Below, piece after piece: positions 22,533-32,590 of a stretch of 39,622 nucleotides of DNA (within the stretch, counting starts at the first letter, position 1; each line of letters opens with the position of its first letter). Both the position numbers and the translations under genes were made by a program. Source of the stretch: a virus; the IMG/VR virus record IMGVR_UViG_3300050821_017498, positions 1-39,622 of that record. One strand, given 5' to 3'. A model generated the notes under the pieces. The model was given only the letters and a program-made list of their open reading frames with translations. It ran no database searches and had not been told where the DNA came from.

Positions 22533-24866
22533 AGGCTCTTCTAAGTTTTCTCTTAGTTGCGCCAGGTAAGGTTTTAATCTTTCAATGGAAAGAATTAATT
22601 CTCTTTGACCACTTTTTTGACTACTTTTTTCCGCAGAGAGCATTGCCTCTTCTACTAACTTTAAGAATGTAGGATCTGAAAGAAGGTGTGCTAATTTTCT
22701 TGTTGCCATTACACCGGCAGTTGTTTTTAATAATGGCCAAGGATTTCCTTGAAGAATATAAGCAATATCACTCATCGCTTTTCCCAAAACAGCAGCATCT
22801 GCTGCTACTACTCCAGATTTAGAAGCATTGTAAAACTTATCCGATGCATCTGCTAAACGACCTGCATTTTTCTGTAATCTTTCCAATCTATTGAATGCTT
22901 GCCTAGATAGGATTTCCTTGATCAATTCTCTATTTTTTCCCTTTTGAAGTAATTTAGAAAATGTACCAAGTCTTACTTGTTGAGTAGTGCTATCTGTGAG
23001 ATTATTTCCGATGACATCATCCAATTTCATTCGTTTAAGTTTTCTAAAGATCTCTCTTCCTTCCGGAGTTTTTGATAAAATTCTATTAAGATTTCTAATT
23101 CCATGAATGGAATTCATACGATTCAACATCTGAGATGGATTTTCAGTTTTTAATAAACTACTGATATCTTTGTTTCTAAATGTTTTTGCGTGCTCTGAAA
23201 ATTTCTTATTTGCAAGAATGTAGTTCTTAGCGAAAGATGGATTTTCTTTACCATGAGATATAATAGCCCGATCTATCTCTCCTACTATCTCTTTTAGAAG
23301 CTGTTTCGTTCCACCTTGCACTTCATAATTGATAATATCATTGAGAGCTATTTTGTCGTTGATAATGTCTTTTACTCGGGCAAAAATCGGCTTTCCCGAA
23401 GAATCGAAAACATCTCTTTTTATAGAATCCAATGCATGTAAAACCGTCTGTTGTTCTGACGATTTTATAGAGCCTGGTTTCAAATTTGATTCTATTCTCT
23501 CAATTAAATGGGAAACTTTTCTAGAATCAGTATATGAGTCATCTTTTAAGAATTGCGAAGCTCTTTTGTAAAAAGATCGAGCCTCTCCTAAATCTGTTTC
23601 CCTAATTTTATTGAGTTCCTGTTTTAGGACTTCTCCTGCTTCATAAGAAGTAATAAATTTAGAATTTCCTAGTTCATCAGCCAAACGGCCATATTCTCGT
23701 TTTATTTGATCTGTTAATTCATTTCTGAAATCTTCTAGTGCCTTTCCTGTGAGACCTGATTGTGCAAGTCTAGACTGCGTCCATTTAATTAAATTGCTAT
23801 CCGTAATTGTTCCCAGATCTGCCTGCAATCCTGAATTTCTAAAATCTTTAATTATCGATTGTTGTAGCTGTTTTTTCTCTTTCGGAGTAAAAGATACAGC
23901 TAATTCTGCTAAGGTTTTTTTTGGATTGGTGACTAATTTTGAAATCCCTTTGACACCTCCTGATAACCCATGTCCTACTAATTCACCAGCTACATCGCCA
24001 ACTACAGCTGCTGCCATTGTTCCTATTGGACCAAAATTTCCTTCTTCAGCTGCCTGCAATGCTATGCCAGCTCCTAAACCACTCAATGCTTGTTTTCCAG
24101 TGGGAGCTATTCCTTTATATATATCTGAAAGTTTAATTCCCTTTTTGGCAAGTTGAGAAATGTTTTTTGGGTTTTTCAAAAACCCTACCCAATTGGCCGC
24201 TTTTTCTAGTGTACCTTCAGGGTGAGTATTTAATCCTGTGGCCTTTTCTGCTAAATCCCTCACTCCTACATCTAAAGTTTCTACATACTCCATCGATTTT
24301 CTAGGATCTTGAAGTTGCTGTTGTATATGTTGTAAGAATTGCTCATCTTGAGGACTCCATTGACCAGATTGTTTCTGAATTAATAGATTCTCTAATTCTT
24401 CTCCTAAATCTTCTCTATATGGCACATTCATGGATTCTTTTGAAGATAGCGGAGCTACTCCTAACTCATAAGGTAATAAAGCATTCTCAGCCAATCCCAA
24501 GCCAAATTGTCCTGCGATTCTACTCCCTTTTTCAAGAATATTTCGTTTCGGTTGGTTTTCTTCTAGAAATTCATTTATTTCTTTGGAAGTATATCCTGAG
24601 GACAAAGCTTCTTTCACATCGAAGTTAGGAACATTCTTCAGTAATCTTTGATCGATCGATTCTAGGGGATTGGATTCTTTTGCTTCTTTTTGTGTTGGAT
24701 TGCCAAAATTTCCTACAAAATTCAATGCGTTGTTTTTAATATTTTGCCAAGCACTATTAGTGTTGGTTTTTTTATAAGATGGGTGAGAACCTAAAAACTG
24801 TTGAATTTCTTCATCTGTATAGCCGGCCGATTTTGCTCCTTCGTAATCAAAGTTTGGATGTACCAT
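22518..24866 (-). CDS. large internal/ejection protein (P22 gp16-like position)
   Basis: 782 residues, the last of a run of three probable ejection genes, where P22 has gp7, gp20 and gp16. Two copies of an F-D-x-x-x-A-x-S-x-G-Y-T-x-x-E-I-x-x-F-L motif lie at residues 6-25 and 78-97. A Gly/Ala-rich, membrane-friendly region (about 250-300) precedes a long helical body. Such proteins are injected ahead of DNA and form a conduit in the cell envelope. No lysozyme-like motif was seen. Function is by context. Confidence 0.68.
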   Translation of the reverse strand: MVHPNFDYEGAKSAGYTDEEIQQFLGSHPSYKKTNTNSAWQNIKNNALNFVGNFGNPTQKEAKESNPLESIDQRLLKNVPNFDVKEALSSGYTSKEINEFLEENQPKRNILEKGSRIAGQFGLGLAENALLPYELGVAPLSSKESMNVPYREDLGEELENLLIQKQSGQWSPQDEQFLQHIQQQLQDPRKSMEYVETLDVGVRDLAEKATGLNTHPEGTLEKAANWVGFLKNPKNISQLAKKGIKLSDIYKGIAPTGKQALSGLGAGIALQAAEEGNFGPIGTMAAAVVGDVAGELVGHGLSGGVKGISKLVTNPKKTLAELAVSFTPKEKKQLQQSIIKDFRNSGLQADLGTITDSNLIKWTQSRLAQSGLTGKALEDFRNELTDQIKREYGRLADELGNSKFITSYEAGEVLKQELNKIRETDLGEARSFYKRASQFLKDDSYTDSRKVSHLIERIESNLKPGSIKSSEQQTVLHALDSIKRDVFDSSGKPIFARVKDIINDKIALNDIINYEVQGGTKQLLKEIVGEIDRAIISHGKENPSFAKNYILANKKFSEHAKTFRNKDISSLLKTENPSQMLNRMNSIHGIRNLNRILSKTPEGREIFRKLKRMKLDDVIGNNLTDSTTQQVRLGTFSKLLQKGKNRELIKEILSRQAFNRLERLQKNAGRLADASDKFYNASKSGVVAADAAVLGKAMSDIAYILQGNPWPLLKTTAGVMATRKLAHLLSDPTFLKLVEEAMLSAEKSSQKSGQRELILSIERLKPYLAQLRENLEEPQEND

Positions 24867-24868
24867 TT

Positions 24869-25534
24869 TTATCTCATGAATGAAGTTAAGGGAGGTTTTT
24901 TCTGCATTCCTTGATTGGAAGAGCTTGTATTTTCTTGTCTTCCTCCTTCTAATTCTTTGTATGGATTCATTGCGTTTTCGATAATGCGTTCCATTGCCTT
25001 TAATATACCTTCCGCTTCGTCATCTGATACGGTGGCATCATAGAGACGCTCAGCTAGAGTCTCAAATTCGAGTTTATTTCGAATGGGAATATTTGTTGCA
25101 TATTGAATTAAAGACTTTCCTAGTTGCTCATACTCCCCTCTGTCTTTACGAGTTTCCGGAGAAAACACTCCTAAGAAGCCGGAACCAATACCAAGATTGT
25201 TTTTTTGTCTTATTTTCCTCATTCTATCAAGAGTTTCTCTTGCTCCTTCTAGAGAAGAAGTTTTTTCTAATTGTTTTGCTTTGTTAGGGGCATTTTTTAT
25301 TTCTTCTAAATTTCCTTTCAATCCGTATTCTTTTTCCAGTAATCGTCCTTTTCCGCTGAGTTCTCTTTCTTCTGCTTCTTTTTTTTCTTTTAATAGGTTT
25401 GCTGATTTTAATCTTTCAGCACGATTTTCCATAAATGCGCTTCCTATTCCTCCAACTGCATTTCCAAATGCTTGTGCGAATTGATTTGCAGTACTTGGAC
25501 CTCTTTCTCTTGCTCTCACTACTTGAATAGCCAT
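24869..25534 (-). CDS. probable ejection protein, coiled coil, 221 aa
   Basis: Helical, charged, with a coiled-coil stretch (residues ~40-120) and a short Gly-rich turn (GIGSGFLGVFSPE). TAATG overlap with the preceding gene; three-base gap to the large protein. Size and position fit a P22 gp20-like injected protein, not proven. Confidence 0.6.
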   Translation of the reverse strand: MAIQVVRARERGPSTANQFAQAFGNAVGGIGSAFMENRAERLKSANLLKEKKEAEERELSGKGRLLEKEYGLKGNLEEIKNAPNKAKQLEKTSSLEGARETLDRMRKIRQKNNLGIGSGFLGVFSPETRKDRGEYEQLGKSLIQYATNIPIRNKLEFETLAERLYDATVSDDEAEGILKAMERIIENAMNPYKELEGGRQENTSSSNQGMQKKPPLTSFMR

Positions 25535-26109
25535 TATATACCTCCTCTAGCGTAAGATGCTCCTGTGCCTCCTAATGCATTTAGAGCTCCTAATCCAAAC
25601 TGAGAAGAAGTGCTTGGCTGATGTTGTGGTTTTTCAAATAACCCTCTTTCGTATGGTCTTTGACCCAATAGAGACTGGCTAAGACCCATCAAATCCATAA
25701 GGGCTTGTCTCTGTAGTTCTTGTCTTCTAGATGCCAGATTCATTGCAAAATCAGATCCTAGTTGCCCTGCTTGATTTTGGAAACCACTTCCTCGTTGAGC
25801 ACTCATAGCACCAGGAGCTAACTGACTAAATCTAGATCCTAACTGTCCTTGTGCTTCTGCAAATTGTTTCCATGCGGGTGCTTCTGCTTGCTCGAATCCA
25901 CCTTCTTCTCCCATTCCCAATCTAGAAAGAAAACTCTCGGGTCCAACATTGGAAAATAGCTGTTGGAACAATTGCATTTGTTCAGGAGTGAATTGCGCTA
26001 GTTGTCCTTGTTTATATCCTTTTGGAATAATATCTCCCTTAAAGTTTCCTGCTTGTCTAGTGGCTAGATTTCCACCAGCTGGACCTCTATATCCTGTCAT
26101 CGAATTCAT
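25534..26109 (-). CDS. probable ejection protein, Gln/Gly-rich, 191 aa
   Basis: Rich in Gln, Gly and Ala, with an extended helix (LASRRQELQRQALMDLMGLSQSLLG) and a Gly-rich C-terminus. The low-complexity build is typical of P22 gp7-like DNA-transfer proteins. GAGGG precedes the ATG. Confidence 0.58.
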   Translation of the reverse strand: MNSMTGYRGPAGGNLATRQAGNFKGDIIPKGYKQGQLAQFTPEQMQLFQQLFSNVGPESFLSRLGMGEEGGFEQAEAPAWKQFAEAQGQLGSRFSQLAPGAMSAQRGSGFQNQAGQLGSDFAMNLASRRQELQRQALMDLMGLSQSLLGQRPYERGLFEKPQHQPSTSSQFGLGALNALGGTGASYARGGI

Positions 26110-26118
26110 AAAACCCTC

Positions 26119-26604
26119 TTAAAATACACTTAAATATTCCAACACTATATATCCGGACGTTATTGTCGGAGCTCCAGCTCCTGCTACTACAACAATATTC
26201 GTTGGCGTCACATAAAATGAGATTTGTCCTGCAATTGCGACATTACTTGCATATATACATCCATACCAGTTTGTCCCATCAGTAAATGTTCCATATGACC
26301 TAGGACTTATACTAGAAACATCAGGCCAATTCAAACCATGTGCGATATTTCCTGCTGCTGTAAATAGATACACTCTTCTTTGGCTCTGTTGTGCAGAAGA
26401 GGACCCAGTAAAATACCACTTCTCTCCAGTTACAGCGAATACATTTACAGAATAACTTCCAATTATTCTTTGGTTTACTTTCACTGCAATATCTATGTAA
26501 GCCTTATCCATTTGTGATGCTAATTGCTTAGCTTCATCATTAGGAAACATCCATTGCTGTTTGAGATAAGGCTGTCTATGAAACTGATTAAATGGAACAG
26601 TCAT
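26119..26604 (-). CDS. hypothetical beta-rich tail protein, 161 aa
   Basis: Beta-rich with many Tyr and Ser, ending TSGYIVLEYLSVF. It lies between the stabilisation protein and the ejection proteins, where short-tailed phages have tail-tube or accessory proteins. No family recognised. Confidence 0.6.
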   Translation of the reverse strand: MTVPFNQFHRQPYLKQQWMFPNDEAKQLASQMDKAYIDIAVKVNQRIIGSYSVNVFAVTGEKWYFTGSSSAQQSQRRVYLFTAAGNIAHGLNWPDVSSISPRSYGTFTDGTNWYGCIYASNVAIAGQISFYVTPTNIVVVAGAGAPTITSGYIVLEYLSVF

Positions 26605-26612
26605 GTTTTTAC

Positions 26613-29333
26613 CTACGCTAAAAGCGGTCCGGGTGATGTCGCAAAATTCATTCCGTGCAGTTCTATTTCATCGGTTGCTGTATCAAAATCCAACATCTGC
26701 GCATCATTTAAAGTAATTTCTACTTGGAACGTGTCTCCTATTAAGCTAGTACTCACTCTATGCCAAATCTGTTGCTGCCCTTCTCCCACCATCGATTGAA
26801 GATTATTTGTCTCTAAACTCGTCAGAAGAGTTTGTGTATAGATAAGTCCGTTGCTCGCACCTGCAACATTTGGGTTATTCCATGCATCGGTATCATCCTG
26901 GCTCAAATAGATATTTAATGTTGTTTCTCCATCTGTCGTTTTCGTGAGGAGATACTGCTGTCTTCCTAATCGAACCTGTCTTCCTTGGTCCCAGTATAAA
27001 GGAAATTGTTTAGTTTGGAAAATAGGTTGTGACAATCTTGCAAATTGCCCGGAACCTAAATAATCGGAACCAGGAAAATTAGCATTGATGACAAAATTGT
27101 TGGCGTCTATAATCTCTATCACTGCGTAAGCCTGATTGTTTAGGGTGGAGGAATCCGTCCCTAAACAGCCAGTTATATAGATAAAATCAGTAGTAAAAGT
27201 ATTTGGATTGTCATTCGTCAAACAGTGATTGTACGATGTGATTTGTGTCAGTCCACTACCATTATCTGCGAGAGCAGAAATGTATCCAGATACAGACTCT
27301 GTGGTTCCGACTCCTAGAACTAATACATATCCTTGTGGATTTCCCCCTATTACCTGTACTTCAAAATCTGTTTCTGTTCCTGTATTCCATGGATCAGACC
27401 ATTCTCCCCACGTGGCATAAGGAAGATTAGCCCAAACTAAAGTATCATTGGCTCTGTAATTTCCATGGGTGGTGAAATTCTCGTAGAAAATAGCCCAGGT
27501 ATTGTCTCTGTAATTGAAAAACAAGGTCTGAGTAGGGAACTTCCACTGGCTATTATCTACAGGATAACTGAAGTAAATCCATTCGTTAATATAGTCTCTG
27601 ATACCACTAACACGTTGGTTTCCATTATTATTTTTTTGAATCTGGAAGACTTCATTGGGAATATCTAGATCTATCCGTTGAGCGCTCTGTTGATCTGTGA
27701 TACAGATTCCAAAACTTCCAATATCAATGGCACCCTTATCTAATACCACGCTAGAAAATGTTGAAGTTGAAGGCAATTCTGAGTTGATATTATAGAATAG
27801 GAATGGTTGTAGATCGTTTCCAGTATATGCAAAACGCGTTTTTCTTCCATTTCCTCCAAATCCGACTAATAAAACGTCTTCATTATTAGTGATAGTTTGG
27901 ATGGGTCGAGAAATCCCAGCAGATAAAAACCCTCCAAATCCTGTTTGATCTACATAATAGGCAGAAGGATTGAAAGTCTGATTATTGGGTACTAAAGCAT
28001 CATAAAACGGTGTTCCATTCCAGCTCCATATCACGGTATCATTCAACTGAATAGCGCTTCCTGAACTTGTCTGCACGTATGGACTGAAAAACAATAATCT
28101 ATCTTTGAAAGGAACAATGGCAAGAGCCCCGACTAAATAATAGAGAGCTGCTGGAAGACCATTAATGGAAACTGTGGTTGCGGTTAATGGAGGGGCGAAG
28201 TTTACCCACCCTGTAGCTGTAGTAATTGGGATACCTGTTTGTCCGGTCATATCCCCATCATACCAACGAATTCCATCTCCGCTACCTGCTACATTAGAAG
28301 TCAAATATTGAGCAATTCCTCCAGCTCCTGTTGCGGCTGCTTGAAAATTGGCGAGTGATGTTCCATTTGTTCCTGTAAAGTTCACAGTGACAGTATTTAC
28401 ATCCACAACAACAGCTACTATTCCAGTTTGGCCATTTATATTTTGATTTTGGGTTGCTCCAGAACCAGTAGCAATGGTTCCTGTGACTTCATTGATCCAA
28501 ATCAAATCATTCACGACTAGACCATGGGCGGTGATAGTGATTGTAACCTGTGTGGCTGATACCCTTGTGACAGATACACCTGCTACATTGGTTAATGCTT
28601 TGAAATGAAATCCTGGCACATTATTAGTCGCCCAGAATGCGCCTGATTGTTGAGCGGTAGAAGTAGGATAATTAGCAGACCAGAACTGCTGGTAATCTTG
28701 TCCTGTCCATATTACAGGGTTATTTGTCGATTTGTAGTAACTGACTGAGAAAAAATTCGTATTTACTTCCATCTGGTCGCATTGATACGCATAAGTAGTA
28801 TCAAATGCAATGAGAAGTGGATAATTATTGGAAGTAGCGGTCGCGGAGGTAACAAAATCTCTCAGACCCATCACAGGCAATCCAGGATAATAAGAAAATG
28901 TACCAGTCCCTGTAGTAGTTCCAACTCCTGTTAATGTCAAAACTCCAGTGGCGTAATTTATCGAGCCACCTGCACCTCCTGATATTACTCCATTCATAGC
29001 AGGGTCGGTATATGTAGTGATACCTACTGTAATATTGATAGTTCCAGGTACGATAGATGCACCACTGGTAGCACTTACGAAAGTCAGTAAATTAGCAACA
29101 CCCGCTGTAAAAGAAATCGTCCCGTATTGCCATGATAATGGTGTGCCATTTACTGATTTTACTTGTCTGGTCAAACGCCCAAGAAAGACAGTGCCTCTTT
29201 TTCTCTTTACTCTTCCTCTCCATGCATAAAAATTAAATAAGAAAGGAAAAGCATTATTGTCGACATTGAAGGCTGTTACGTCGTTTTTTAATCCCTTAAA
29301 ACCGGCATTTCCAATATAGATTTGGTTCTGCAT
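26613..29333 (-). CDS. large tail stabilisation protein (P22 gp10-like)
   Basis: 906 residues. The N-terminus has PFLFNFYAWRGRVKRKRG (residues ~30-47), the pattern of gp10-like 'packaged DNA stabilisation' proteins that cap the portal and form the tail hub. A repeat-like E1_FCCH-type beta module (VTITITAHGLVVNDLI, about residue 280) is inserted, a type also seen at 33326 and 33820. It is about twice the length of P22 gp10 (472). TAATG with the fibre gene upstream. Confidence 0.68.
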   Translation of the reverse strand: MQNQIYIGNAGFKGLKNDVTAFNVDNNAFPFLFNFYAWRGRVKRKRGTVFLGRLTRQVKSVNGTPLSWQYGTISFTAGVANLLTFVSATSGASIVPGTINITVGITTYTDPAMNGVISGGAGGSINYATGVLTLTGVGTTTGTGTFSYYPGLPVMGLRDFVTSATATSNNYPLLIAFDTTYAYQCDQMEVNTNFFSVSYYKSTNNPVIWTGQDYQQFWSANYPTSTAQQSGAFWATNNVPGFHFKALTNVAGVSVTRVSATQVTITITAHGLVVNDLIWINEVTGTIATGSGATQNQNINGQTGIVAVVVDVNTVTVNFTGTNGTSLANFQAAATGAGGIAQYLTSNVAGSGDGIRWYDGDMTGQTGIPITTATGWVNFAPPLTATTVSINGLPAALYYLVGALAIVPFKDRLLFFSPYVQTSSGSAIQLNDTVIWSWNGTPFYDALVPNNQTFNPSAYYVDQTGFGGFLSAGISRPIQTITNNEDVLLVGFGGNGRKTRFAYTGNDLQPFLFYNINSELPSTSTFSSVVLDKGAIDIGSFGICITDQQSAQRIDLDIPNEVFQIQKNNNGNQRVSGIRDYINEWIYFSYPVDNSQWKFPTQTLFFNYRDNTWAIFYENFTTHGNYRANDTLVWANLPYATWGEWSDPWNTGTETDFEVQVIGGNPQGYVLVLGVGTTESVSGYISALADNGSGLTQITSYNHCLTNDNPNTFTTDFIYITGCLGTDSSTLNNQAYAVIEIIDANNFVINANFPGSDYLGSGQFARLSQPIFQTKQFPLYWDQGRQVRLGRQQYLLTKTTDGETTLNIYLSQDDTDAWNNPNVAGASNGLIYTQTLLTSLETNNLQSMVGEGQQQIWHRVSTSLIGDTFQVEITLNDAQMLDFDTATDEIELHGMNFATSPGPLLA

Positions 29334-30001
29334 TAGTTACCTATTGCTGCCCAATAAAACCCACCAAAAGAGGCCGATGAAGACCCTGTGAATTGCCACA
29401 CGAAATTAGTTGCACTTATAGAATTAATACAAATATCACCTGTGGAAGAAGATGTAGGACCAATAAATGTTACGTACACAGAAAAACAGGCATTTGCAAA
29501 AGGGATTGCTCCTGCAACTCTATCTTTGAAAGTTACAGTTTGCGGTGTAGTGGGCCAAGCACCTGCAAGTCCTGTTATTCGACCCCATTGGAGGAGTATT
29601 CCTCCTAACCATGCCCACCCGTCTGTGAAAGCAAAACAACCGGTTAACTGAGAGATTCCTCCTTTTCCAGTTAAACTAAATAATTGTGTGTCTGCTGTTG
29701 CTCCTGTTGAATTAGGAGTATATAGCATAGAAAAAGTCTGTTGCACGCCAGCGATTTTAGTTGCTGCAATGGCGGCAGGGACTCCACTTCCAGCTGTTGG
29801 ATTCCAAGCTGCCTGACCACCTACAATTTGATTTGGCTGGTGGAGAAGCGTATGATACCCTCCATTGGGAACATTAAACCCAATATGATCTACTGCTATA
29901 ATACCCGCCGTACTAGCATTATTTGTCTGCATAATGGGCTGATCATTTCTAGGAGCATCATTTGCTGCTGGTACAGTTGTATTGAAAGTAAATGTTGCCA
30001 T
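29333..30001 (-). CDS. short fibre with gp53-like C-terminal domain
   Basis: 222 residues. The C-terminal ~95 residues (GGILLQWGRITG...FANACFSVYVTF...SISATNFVWQF...FYWAAIGN) match the gp53-like tail-fibre tip pattern ending FYWxAIGN. A Gly/Ser/Thr-rich N-terminal half precedes it. Likely a receptor-binding fibre or spike. Confidence 0.75.
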   Translation of the reverse strand: MATFTFNTTVPAANDAPRNDQPIMQTNNASTAGIIAVDHIGFNVPNGGYHTLLHQPNQIVGGQAAWNPTAGSGVPAAIAATKIAGVQQTFSMLYTPNSTGATADTQLFSLTGKGGISQLTGCFAFTDGWAWLGGILLQWGRITGLAGAWPTTPQTVTFKDRVAGAIPFANACFSVYVTFIGPTSSSTGDICINSISATNFVWQFTGSSSASFGGFYWAAIGN

Positions 30002-31236
30002 TAGGAACCTACTGATGATTGGTTGTAGTTTGATTGAAAACCTGAGTTACTAAAGATGGTATCGGTTCTGGTAGAAGTCCATTGTCTTTGACTTCTCTTC
30101 CAAACTAATATCTCTTGTTCTTTGAAAAGAGGTTCATAAAACATGAATTGCTCCACATCTCCCGTATCTGACAAGATTTTTCTAGCTGCTCCTCTTGCTA
30201 TGTATTCAGCCATATATCCAAAAGGGATCGCATTAGCACTATTAAGAAATGCAGCTGGAGACAAATAGCATTCAAGATTAACCAGGTATTGTGTATTGGG
30301 AGGAGGACGAAAAGTTAAGACATTATTGTAAAATAGGACAGATCGAGGAATTCCTGGTTGATAGTAGTAACATTGAGCCTGAATTGGAGTACCGGTTGGA
30401 ATAGGTTCAGGAAAATAAAAAGTAGTCTGTCCAGTAACATAATTGATCGTATTTAGTGTGGTGCTATACCTAGCAGGTTCTGTAGTAAATGGAAGAGGGG
30501 TATTTCCTCCAGGAATTGGAATTCCAGTTGTATCTAAACCACCAGGAGCATTTCCAGGTTGCATGAGAAGACCGTAAAGATCTCCACCAGTTCCACTTTG
30601 TAGAAATTCACCGCTATCAGCTACGATAATGTTGCTCCCATTACTATTTGTAGCAATGAAATAAACGCCAGAAAGTACGCTAGTAGTGGGAATACATTCT
30701 ATATAATAGTCATTGCTTGTAATCTGGGTATTCGTAACAAAGATAGGATCTTGATATCCAAATTCGTTGGCAAAGGCGATCATTCCTGTGATGTCAATAT
30801 GTCCTGGAATTGCTGGGAAGAAGGGAAGATTGAGTGTATATGGTCCATTTGTTCCATTTCCAGTCCCTACTTGAATTTGCTGCTGTGTATAGTTTGGCCA
30901 TAGGTTATAAAATAGGCTTGTTTGCGTGTATAGTGGGATATTTATTCCATTTATTTTGGCTGGATTCATGAACCCCTGATATACAGGAAACCAAGCGATA
31001 GCATTACCACCTGGTTCCGTCTGAATATTATATAGAGGCATATTGTAGCTATCAATTCCTGGAGTCATTTGGAATTGGTATGTAGTCTTTAAATCAAATA
31101 ATTGAACTCTTGCATCTACATCCATCAACCAGAATCGGTTGATATAATCAATAATGAGGTTATCTGTGATCACCTGGTTATTTGGCGTTTTGATAATCCT
31201 TCGTATATATGTGATGATATCGCTCAAGAGATTCAT
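30001..31236 (-). CDS. head-tail adaptor / connector-like protein, 411 aa
   Basis: N-terminal helices (LSDIITYIRRIIKTP...LIIDYINRFWLMDVDARV) are followed by beta-rich Pro/Thr segments. Position directly downstream of the coat/decoration block and upstream of the fibre fits a gp4- or gp11-type adaptor that joins portal and tail. TAATG overlap on both sides. Assignment from context. Confidence 0.58.
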   Translation of the reverse strand: MNLLSDIITYIRRIIKTPNNQVITDNLIIDYINRFWLMDVDARVQLFDLKTTYQFQMTPGIDSYNMPLYNIQTEPGGNAIAWFPVYQGFMNPAKINGINIPLYTQTSLFYNLWPNYTQQQIQVGTGNGTNGPYTLNLPFFPAIPGHIDITGMIAFANEFGYQDPIFVTNTQITSNDYYIECIPTTSVLSGVYFIATNSNGSNIIVADSGEFLQSGTGGDLYGLLMQPGNAPGGLDTTGIPIPGGNTPLPFTTEPARYSTTLNTINYVTGQTTFYFPEPIPTGTPIQAQCYYYQPGIPRSVLFYNNVLTFRPPPNTQYLVNLECYLSPAAFLNSANAIPFGYMAEYIARGAARKILSDTGDVEQFMFYEPLFKEQEILVWKRSQRQWTSTRTDTIFSNSGFQSNYNQSSVGS

Positions 31237-31412
31237 TATTTCTTTCCTACTTTCATTCTTTTTTTACGAGCTGAAGAAAGAGCGATTGCAATCGCTTGTT
31301 TTGGATTGGATACTACTGGTCCTTTTTTTGAACCACTATGTAACTTTCCCTCTCCAAATTTGTGCATTTCTTCTTTGACAAATGCGCGGCCTTTTTTGCT
31401 ATCTTTAGGCAT
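31236..31412 (-). CDS. DUF6496-like basic protein, 58 aa
   Basis: ATG at 31412 to TAA at 31238-31236. Core KLHSGSKKGPVVSNPKQAI (residues 24-42) with IALSSARK following is the hallmark of a small basic family found near phage virion genes. TAATG overlap with both neighbours. Function unknown, probably DNA- or virion-associated. Confidence 0.75.
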   Translation of the reverse strand: MPKDSKKGRAFVKEEMHKFGEGKLHSGSKKGPVVSNPKQAIAIALSSARKKRMKVGKK

Positions 31413-31594
31413 TATTTTCTCATCTTTTTAAGTGTTTCCGCCAAAACAGCTCTCTTCTTCGTTGTCGGATTTTTAGAGTGTTCGGCCTTCTTTAATTTAG
31501 ATTCTGGTATCTTTTCCCCTTCTTTTACATGAAGGGATTTTCTCAGGGCTCCTGGCTTTTTTATCGCCCCTTGAATCCATTTTTCTTTTGCCAT
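31412..31594 (-). CDS. small conserved-looking Lys-rich protein, 60 aa
   Basis: Begins MAKEKWIQGAIKKPGALRK and is basic throughout. TAATG overlap with the next gene. The pattern is a small phage protein family that I recall as common but without assigned function. Good confidence that it is real because of codon phase and coupling. Confidence 0.75.
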   Translation of the reverse strand: MAKEKWIQGAIKKPGALRKSLHVKEGEKIPESKLKKAEHSKNPTTKKRAVLAETLKKMRK

Positions 31595-31640
31595 ATTTTT
31601 TCCTTCAAAGAGGGGGGACTAATCTTCCCCCCATTAAAAT

Positions 31641-32564
31641 TTAAGGTAGAGCCTGTAGACATTCGACGTTTATGCTAGCGATGGTAATGGGGAATACAGA
31701 TCCGGTAATATTTGGATTTAAACTTACAGAACTTATAGAAGTGTTTCTTAATCTAAGATTAGCACCCGCTTTCACTTCGATAATAACATCTCCAGTACTG
31801 TGACAAGCATCATCTCCAGGAGCCTGTGTGAATCCTGAATAAACTGATCCAGGTACCAAAACTCCATTTATCCAAAAACCAAATGACCAGCTTGGAACTG
31901 GATTTGGCACAGGAGGAGTAATACGAGCTTGTAATTGCCAAGCAAGATGGTAAATACCATGTTTGAGAAACATAACATCTCCGGTGACATTAGCCATTGA
32001 GAGATTAAAGTCTCCGGCTGATACGGAATTTACAGCATCAAACAAGACAGTATCTCCTGGATTGGAATAGGCAGATATTGTCTGAGCTACTGTTGCGTAT
32101 GTATTCAAATAACGAACACATCCACCTTCGCAGTCAGCTCCTGGGATTCCTTGTAAACCTTGGATACCTTGAGGTCCCATAGGCCCGATTGCACCTTGAG
32201 GTCCTTGAGCACCTTGTGCACCGTTCTGACCAATTTGACCCTGAGGCCCAATAGGACCAGTAGGACCTTCATTTCCTTGAGGGCCTTGAGGACCAGGTGC
32301 CCCATTTTGTCCAGCAGGACCTTGAGGACCCATTCCACCAGGAACTCCTTGTAAACCTTGGGCACCTTGGGCTCCTGTTTGACCAGCAGGACCTTGAGGA
32401 CCTACTTGACCAGGAGTACCGTTAAGTCCTGCGGGCCCTTGGATACCTTGAGGTCCTTGAAGACCTGCGATACCTTGTGGGCCTTGTGGACCGAAACAAC
32501 CACAACAACCATCGCTTTCATTACACATAAACCACCTAAGTAACTTGTTAAGAAACCTAAACAA
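31641..32564 (-). CDS. collagen-like protein with C1q-like head, 307 aa
   Basis: Residues 25-144 are forty uninterrupted Gly-X-Y triplets (many GPQ/GAQ), framed by Cys clusters (CCGC before, CEGGC after) that could lock the trimer. The last ~160 residues form a beta-rich globular head with C1q/BclA-like features. The start is TTG at 32564 with AGGAG seven bases upstream. Such fibres decorate virions and bind surfaces. It sits between the decoration and adaptor genes. Confidence 0.85.
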   Translation of the reverse strand: MFRFLNKLLRWFMCNESDGCCGCFGPQGPQGIAGLQGPQGIQGPAGLNGTPGQVGPQGPAGQTGAQGAQGLQGVPGGMGPQGPAGQNGAPGPQGPQGNEGPTGPIGPQGQIGQNGAQGAQGPQGAIGPMGPQGIQGLQGIPGADCEGGCVRYLNTYATVAQTISAYSNPGDTVLFDAVNSVSAGDFNLSMANVTGDVMFLKHGIYHLAWQLQARITPPVPNPVPSWSFGFWINGVLVPGSVYSGFTQAPGDDACHSTGDVIIEVKAGANLRLRNTSISSVSLNPNITGSVFPITIASINVECLQALP

Positions 32565-32590
32565 ATTATTCTCCTAAGACAGGGATACCA

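Noticed and set aside
23749-24156. 135-residue plus-strand frame
   Set aside because: Antisense to the large ejection gene; no start signal, and the minus-strand gene is clearly coding.
32105-32365. Leu/Lys/Val-rich frame and a repeat block that might look like a CRISPR or tandem array
   Set aside because: The periodicity is 9 bases per Gly-X-Y codon triplet of the collagen gene. There are no conserved repeats with spacers.
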